From positions 1 to 11,701 of the forward strand of contig CAMPKR010000041.1 in the NCBI GenBank assembly GCA_946887345.1: a DNA stretch of 11,701 bases, read 5' to 3'. Made by a program: the position numbers and the translations under genes. The stretch is from an uncultured Bacteroidota bacterium (GTDB taxonomy: Bacteria > Bacteroidota > Bacteroidia > Chitinophagales > Chitinophagaceae). Below, piece after piece: positions 8,124 through 11,701 of this stretch; position 1 is the stretch's first letter, and each line of letters starts with the position of its first letter. The notes below the pieces were generated by a model. That model searched no databases and was not told the origin of the DNA. It saw only the letters and a program-made list of their open reading frames with translations.

Positions 8124-8131
8124 TACCTTTA
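8124..8131 (+). promoter_or_regulatory. Weak candidate -7 element of the second CotH gene
   Basis: TACCTTTA matches seven of eight positions of the TAnnTTTG element and lies 22 bases before the ATG at 8154, which would leave a short leader. A TTGACA-like string is at 8095-8100, but the spacing is long for a -33 box. The rest of the 202-base divergent spacer (7952-8153) is AT-rich and I see no gene in it. Confidence 0.3.
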
Positions 8132-8153
8132 TAAATAATACATTCTTAACAAC

Positions 8154-9794
8154 ATGCGTTCATTTCGTACCTTTTTACTGGCTTTGGCCTGTATCACGGG
8201 CCTGTCTTCACGTGCCCAGCTTACCAGTACCAATCTGCCTATCGTTATTATCACTGCCGCAGTACCTCTCACCGATAACCAGGTTGATGGAAATATGAAA
8301 ATTATTGACAATACATCTGGGACGAATACTCCCGGCGACTCCCCTGCTTTTAATGGTCTTGTGGGGCTAAAGTTGCGCGGATCATCAACAAATCCTAAAA
8401 AATCATATAGCATCGAAACCTGGGTAAACCTCTTAGAGGATCCCTTAAATGTTTCCCTCATGGGCATGCCCGCCGAGAACGATTGGGTCCTCCTGGCCGA
8501 GTATACTGACCGCTCCCTCCTTCGTGACCTCACCGGTTTCTATATCTACAACCAGATGGGCTACTACTCTGCCCGTATGCGCCTCTGCGAGGTGATAGTG
8601 AACGAGGGTACCGGCGACCAGTACAAAGGTGTTTACCTTTTCGGCGAAAAGATAAAAAGGGATGTCTCCCGCGTTGATATCGCCACCCTCCAGCCGGGCG
8701 ATAACTCAGGCGAGGAAATTACCGGCGGCTACATCTTTACCATCGATGAAGCTGGTACCAATGCGAATACTTATTGGACCAGCCTTCACCAGCCTCCTTT
8801 CGCGAGCGGCTCACAAAACATTAAGTTCCTCTACGAAGAACCAAAATGGGATGAGATCACCGGTGTACAGAAGGCCTGGATACAAACCTATGTAAGGAAG
8901 TTTGAAGACTCACTCGCGTCTGCCAACTTCCAGGATACCGGCATTGGCTGGAGGGGCTTTGCCGCCATCAAATGGTTCCGCGATTTCTTTATCTACAACG
9001 AAGTGATGAAGGACGAAGACGCCTATCGCAAGAACATTTTCCTTTACAAAGACAAGTCAAAGAAACTCCGCATAGGCCCGCCTTGGAGCCACGAAAGGTC
9101 GCTTTATAATACTGCCGACTGCAATGCTTCCCAGGCCACCGGCTTTGCCTACAACTATGGCCAGACCTGCGGCTCCAGCACTTACCTCCCTCCTTTCTGG
9201 TGGCAGAGGCTGATGAACGATACTGCTTTCGTCACCGAACTGAAATGCCGCTACACGCAAATGAGAAACGATGTGCTCGATACACTCACGATCTTCAACT
9301 ACATCGATTCAGTTGATAGCATGTTGAACGTAACACAGGGCGGAGGCACTCCACAGGGCCGCAACTTCACTGAATGGCAGATATTCGGTGTGCCTTTGAC
9401 CAACGAGCCCGGCGGACCGCCTGCCAACTATCCTGAAGAGATCAGCAGGATAAAGACTTTCATCAAAGACAGGCTGGCCTGGCTCGACACTCAATGGTAT
9501 ACTCCCGGCTGTGTACTGGGCATAAAACAATTGCTGGGCGACGAGGAAAACAGCTACATCTCTCCAAACCCCGCCAGCGGCGAATTCAATACCCACATAA
9601 TGCTCAGTAAACAAACCGCGGTAAGCGTTACTGTACACAATCTTCAGGGGGCGGTTGTATATAGTGGCAACTATAACCTCGGCGCTGGTGAACACAAGCT
9701 ATGCCACGACATCAGCAAGCTTGCCCCATCTATGTACATCATCACCCTTCAGCAGGATGATCACACCCGAAACTTCAAACTCGTAAAGAACTAG
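8154..9794 (+). CDS. CotH-kinase-like secreted protein with T9SS type A tail, altered active-site motif
   Basis: This 546-residue protein has a signal peptide (1-21, LSSRA before QLTS). The CotH domain spans about 28-450. Recognisable motifs are VGLKLRGSSTNPKKSYSIE (70-88), NDWVLLAEYTDRSLLRDLTG (109-128), GVYLFGEKIKRD (159-170) and NEVMKDEDAYRKNIFLYKD (282-300, with the likely catalytic D289). The motif that normally reads GPxWDxD here reads GPPWSHE (308-314, codons 9084-9095), so the expected metal-binding Asp is replaced. Residues 468-546 are a T9SS type A sorting domain (YISPNPASGEF, VTVHNLQGAVVYSG, MYIITL, FKLVKN). It is transcribed divergently from the operon that carries an intact CotH protein, with 202 bases between the starts. 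A terminator follows the stop. Much of it uses C-ending codons more often than the neighbours. It could be a pseudokinase or a binding partner of the other CotH protein; partial activity through E314 cannot be excluded. Confidence 0.9.
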   Translation: MRSFRTFLLALACITGLSSRAQLTSTNLPIVIITAAVPLTDNQVDGNMKIIDNTSGTNTPGDSPAFNGLVGLKLRGSSTNPKKSYSIETWVNLLEDPLNVSLMGMPAENDWVLLAEYTDRSLLRDLTGFYIYNQMGYYSARMRLCEVIVNEGTGDQYKGVYLFGEKIKRDVSRVDIATLQPGDNSGEEITGGYIFTIDEAGTNANTYWTSLHQPPFASGSQNIKFLYEEPKWDEITGVQKAWIQTYVRKFEDSLASANFQDTGIGWRGFAAIKWFRDFFIYNEVMKDEDAYRKNIFLYKDKSKKLRIGPPWSHERSLYNTADCNASQATGFAYNYGQTCGSSTYLPPFWWQRLMNDTAFVTELKCRYTQMRNDVLDTLTIFNYIDSVDSMLNVTQGGGTPQGRNFTEWQIFGVPLTNEPGGPPANYPEEISRIKTFIKDRLAWLDTQWYTPGCVLGIKQLLGDEENSYISPNPASGEFNTHIMLSKQTAVSVTVHNLQGAVVYSGNYNLGAGEHKLCHDISKLAPSMYIITLQQDDHTRNFKLVKN

Positions 9795-9812
9795 ATTCCA
9801 AATACAACTTTC

Positions 9813-9842
9813 GAAGAGGCCGCATTTAGCGGCCTTCTTTTT
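9813..9842 (+). terminator. Rho-independent terminator of the second CotH gene
   Basis: A perfect seven-base-pair GC-rich stem AGGCCGC (9817-9823) / GCGGCCT (9829-9835) closes an ATTTA loop, can be extended by one G-U pair, and is followed by TCTTTTT. It begins 19 bases after the stop codon at 9794. This is the classical intrinsic terminator layout. Confidence 0.85.
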
Positions 9843-9849
9843 GACGATT

Positions 9850-9896
9850 CCCCTCCTGTTTTTAGGAGGGGTGCACGACGCAGTCGTGCGGGGAGG
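9850..9896. repeat. Double-hairpin intergenic element (REP-like)
   Basis: Two adjacent inverted repeats are visible. CCCCTCCT (9850-9857) pairs with AGGAGGGG (9864-9871) around GTTTTT. GCACGAC (9873-9879) pairs with GTCGTGC (9883-9889) around GCA. GGGGAGG (9890-9896) follows. This layout resembles the dispersed palindromic elements found between genes in many Bacteroidota genomes. Only one copy is in the window, so its repetitive nature is inferred. A shorter AGCG/CGCT pair and a run of C follow to about 9936. No gene is visible in the 9795-10045 spacer. Confidence 0.5.
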
Positions 9897-10017
9897 TAGA
9901 GCACAGCGACCTTGGCGCTCGCCCCCAAAAACAACCAACTCATCCACAATCCCCCAAAACATGTGGAAAACCTTGTTAATGCGACATTCATATGTCCCTA
10001 CCCAATAGTAATTATCC

Positions 10018-10025
10018 TATTTTTG
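10018..10025 (+). promoter_or_regulatory. Candidate -7 promoter element before the M23-like gene
   Basis: TATTTTTG fully matches TAnnTTTG and lies 20 bases before ATG 10046. A transcript starting just after it would exclude the upstream in-frame ATG at 9992, which helps decide the start of the next gene. No clear -33 box is seen at 19-23 bases upstream. Confidence 0.5.
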
Positions 10026-10045
10026 AACAACCAATTGTTTTCCTG

Positions 10046-10711
10046 ATGAGAATTTTGTTTACGCTTGTGTGCTTCTTTGCATTTACTGCAGCCTTTGCAG
10101 AAAAGAAGACACCCATTGGCTCACTGCCTTTGAAGAACGGCGCTGTGGTGTTGGTACAGGAATACCTGAGCAAAGCCAAACTGCCACAGAAGGTGATGAT
10201 CGTTTCTCCCTACGAAGAGGTCTACGCCTTTTGCAGCGGTGAGGTGACCAAGATCCTGCTGATAGACGACAAAGTTTCAGTCTTCATACGCAAAGGCGCT
10301 CATTATTTTGTTTACAACAATCTATATGCCGTTGCAGTAGACGAAGGTGACCGCATCTCCAAAGGCGACCTGATAGCCGGCCTGCGTTACAACCGTAAGT
10401 ACAGCGAGTACCAGATGGAAATGCAGGTATGGTACGACAATGGCCGCAAAACCTGCCGCCTGCCAAATAACCAGGTGGTAGATATACTGAAGGGTGCCAA
10501 ACCCGGCGCACCCCGTGTAGAAAAAGCTAAGAAACCTACCCGCCACATAGTTAAGAAAGGCAAGTCAGGCAGCAAAGCATATAGCAGCTCGCGCAAGCAC
10601 TCCAAAAAAGCTGTCAGCCACGTAAGCAAGAACAGCAAAAAGGTAAAGGCTAAAGCCACCAAAAGCAAAAAGCCCGTAGCTAAAAAAGCCGCTCCTAAGA
10701 AAAAGAAGTAG
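10046..10711 (+). CDS. Exported degenerate M23/LytM-like protein with lysine-rich tail
   Basis: I choose ATG 10046 (221 residues) over ATG 9992. It directly begins a good signal peptide (MRILFTLVCFFAFTAAFA, cleavage before EKK), and a -7 promoter box lies between the two ATGs. Residues about 50-150 follow the M23 peptidase (LytM) pattern: VSPYEEVYAFCSGEVTKI, then VFIRKGAHYFVYNNLYAVAV, DEGDRISKGDLIAG and YQMEMQVWYDN. The zinc ligands are missing. The usual Y-x-H-L is YNNL and the usual HxH strand is MEMQVW, so it is probably not a peptidase. It could bind peptidoglycan or regulate an amidase, as inactive LytM proteins do. Residues about 151-221 form a low-complexity tail of K, A, S, R and P ending AAPKKKK, similar in composition to histone H1 tails. 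It stands alone and converges on the broken lipoprotein gene with 8 bases between the stops. Confidence 0.7.
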   Translation: MRILFTLVCFFAFTAAFAEKKTPIGSLPLKNGAVVLVQEYLSKAKLPQKVMIVSPYEEVYAFCSGEVTKILLIDDKVSVFIRKGAHYFVYNNLYAVAVDEGDRISKGDLIAGLRYNRKYSEYQMEMQVWYDNGRKTCRLPNNQVVDILKGAKPGAPRVEKAKKPTRHIVKKGKSGSKAYSSSRKHSKKAVSHVSKNSKKVKAKATKSKKPVAKKAAPKKKK

Positions 10712-10719
10712 TAGTTCCC

Positions 10720-11402
10720 CTACTGGAAATCTGCGGGCATAAGGCTGTATTCGGCATGTACTGTATCCATATACCCGTACACCTTCTTTTCCAGGTGCAG
10801 CGTATCGGGCTCCATATTGTAGCCCTTGTATATCACCATGAACCGGTATACGGTATCAGTAAGCAGCCACGATATGTCATCGGATACAGTTGACCCGTCC
10901 AGGTAGATATCCGTTAAAAATGAAGGGCGCTCTATCTTAATAAAAGAAGAGTCAAAGTCCGACAAATGGAATATTGATCTTAGCACTATTTGTCCGCGCG
11001 TTTTTACCAATACATTATTGTTGGCTTCCCCTTTCTTAATATTATCGCCGTAAGCGTTTTGCTTGCTACCGCGATACACTTCGTAAAAATAATCACTGAA
11101 AACGGTGTCTGCTGTAAAACTGAAATCAAAATTCCCGCCGGCGTCCGCATAGCAGGAATCTATCACATACGTATCACGGTGTTCATACCATACACCGTTT
11201 GTCTCCTTGATATAATAACTGACTTATGCCGCTTAAAAACCAGCTTTGCATTGGGCAGGCAGGTATCCAGTCCTGTATCCCATACGCGGCCCTGGAATGA
11301 TGTAGTAGCGCTTACCGGCTGGGCATCCAGGTATATCTTTTCCTTGGGCCTATTACAGGCAGAAAAGACAATGAGAAATAACAAAGGGTAGATCGGTTTC
11401 AT
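10720..11402 (-). pseudogene. Lipoprotein gene split by an apparent -1 frameshift
   Basis: The N-terminal frame (11402-11163, 79 residues) has a lipoprotein signal (PLLFLIVFSAC, Cys16) and a beta-domain start (SFQGRVWDTGLDTCLPNAKL, 35-54), then drifts into unlikely sequence (SRRQTVYGMNTVIRM) and stops. The C-terminal frame is open from 11223 down to 10720. Its first ATG/GTG start is the GTG at 11166, but the residues before it (SYYIKETNGVWYEHRDTYV) read smoothly into IDSCYADAGGNFDFSF. Joining the frames near 11223 gives one protein of about 227 residues with a regulatory-like beta domain. One missing base would explain the break. I see no slippery heptamer, so a mutation or sequence error is likelier than programmed frameshifting. 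Reinitiation at the GTGA overlap (11163-11166) is possible. The function is unknown; it is probably an outer-membrane lipoprotein like the one at 4230-4646. Confidence 0.75.
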
Positions 11403-11635
11403 TTACAGGTTTTTGCTTAAGGTCGCAACAATGATACCAAATAAACGCAATTTCATTAACTCTAACAACACACAATAAAATGCTACTCCTTTCGGAGAAG
11501 GTCCGAACGACATTCAGGCGAGTGGAGGTGATCGTATGACCCTCTGCACGGTTAACTTGTATTACCGATCCCATTTCAAAAATTCCCACAATTCAAAAAA
11601 TGCCGGTTCAGACAACCCCTTTGTGCAAAACTAAA
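11403..11635. other. Gene-free spacer upstream of the broken lipoprotein
   Basis: I see no convincing coding region here. The short minus-strand frame at 11353-11589 overlaps the lipoprotein signal peptide and has no protein-like character. A minor hairpin CTCC/GGAG with a TTTC loop is at about 11485-11496. I did not find a clear -7 box for the minus-strand lipoprotein gene. Confidence 0.5.
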
Positions 11636-11668
11636 TTTGCATCACCCCTCCCTGCTTTCGTAACTTTG
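11636..11668 (+). promoter_or_regulatory. Bacteroidota-type promoter pointing out of the right edge
   Basis: TTTG at 11636-11639 and TAACTTTG at 11661-11668 are separated by 21 bases, matching the -33 / -7 (TAnnTTTG) arrangement of the Bacteroidota housekeeping sigma factor. The transcript would start near 11675 and run right, beginning with a small hairpin GCTGC/GCAGC (11680-11692). The gene it serves lies outside the window. Confidence 0.6.
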
Positions 11669-11701
11669 TAAGTACAGCCGCTGCAATGCAGCAAAATTTA
11701 C

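Noticed and set aside
8129..8533. A 134-codon minus-strand frame
   Set aside because: It is antisense to the signal peptide and start of the second CotH protein and shows no protein features.
9844..9991. Minus-strand frames 9699-9962 and 9791-9991 as small genes
   Set aside because: They run through the terminator and double-hairpin element and have no recognisable protein features or start signals.
9992..10045. Upstream ATG start for the M23-like gene
   Set aside because: It would bury the signal peptide behind 18 extra residues and sits upstream of the likely -7 promoter box.
11205..11226. Programmed -1 frameshifting in the lipoprotein gene
   Set aside because: No X-XXY-YYZ slippery heptamer is seen in the stretch where the switch must occur, downstream of the TAA at 11224-11226 in the second frame.

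Overview
The window looks like chromosomal DNA of a Bacteroidota bacterium, probably from the Chitinophagia/Sphingobacteriia side. Three lines of evidence support this. Secreted proteins end in type IX secretion (T9SS) sorting domains, both the gliding-motility-associated type B form and the type A form. Gene starts mostly lack Shine-Dalgarno sequences. Upstream regions carry TAnnTTTG-like -7 promoter elements. The family calls are my own motif recognition and no database was searched.

Layout, left to right. (1) 1-1858, minus strand: the first ~619 codons of a large secreted, multidomain surface protein that runs off the left edge. (2) 2111-7951, minus strand: five overlapping genes that look like one operon. 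In transcription order they are a 1101-residue secreted CotH-kinase protein with a T9SS type B tail, a small lipoprotein, a VTC-type (polyphosphate polymerase-like) catalytic domain, a DUF4956-type inner-membrane protein and a DUF2490-type outer-membrane beta-barrel. (3) 8154-9794, plus strand: a second, divergently transcribed CotH-like protein with a T9SS type A tail, whose expected WDxD motif reads WSHE. A rho-independent terminator and a double-hairpin intergenic element follow. (4) 10046-10711, plus strand: an exported, degenerate M23/LytM-like domain with a lysine-rich, histone-H1-like tail. (5) 10720-11402, minus strand: a lipoprotein gene that appears to be split by a -1 frameshift. 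(6) 11403-11701: non-coding, ending in a good Bacteroidota promoter that points to a gene outside the window.

The part most worth attention is the five-gene operon plus its divergent CotH neighbour. It spans every envelope compartment: a cytoplasmic or membrane-associated phosphotransfer enzyme (VTC), an inner-membrane partner (DUF4956), an outer-membrane barrel (DUF2490), a lipoprotein and a secreted protein kinase-like enzyme (CotH). My inference is an envelope-spanning system that makes or senses a phosphate-containing polymer and phosphorylates a surface target. The sequence shows the gene order and the motifs but does not prove this function.
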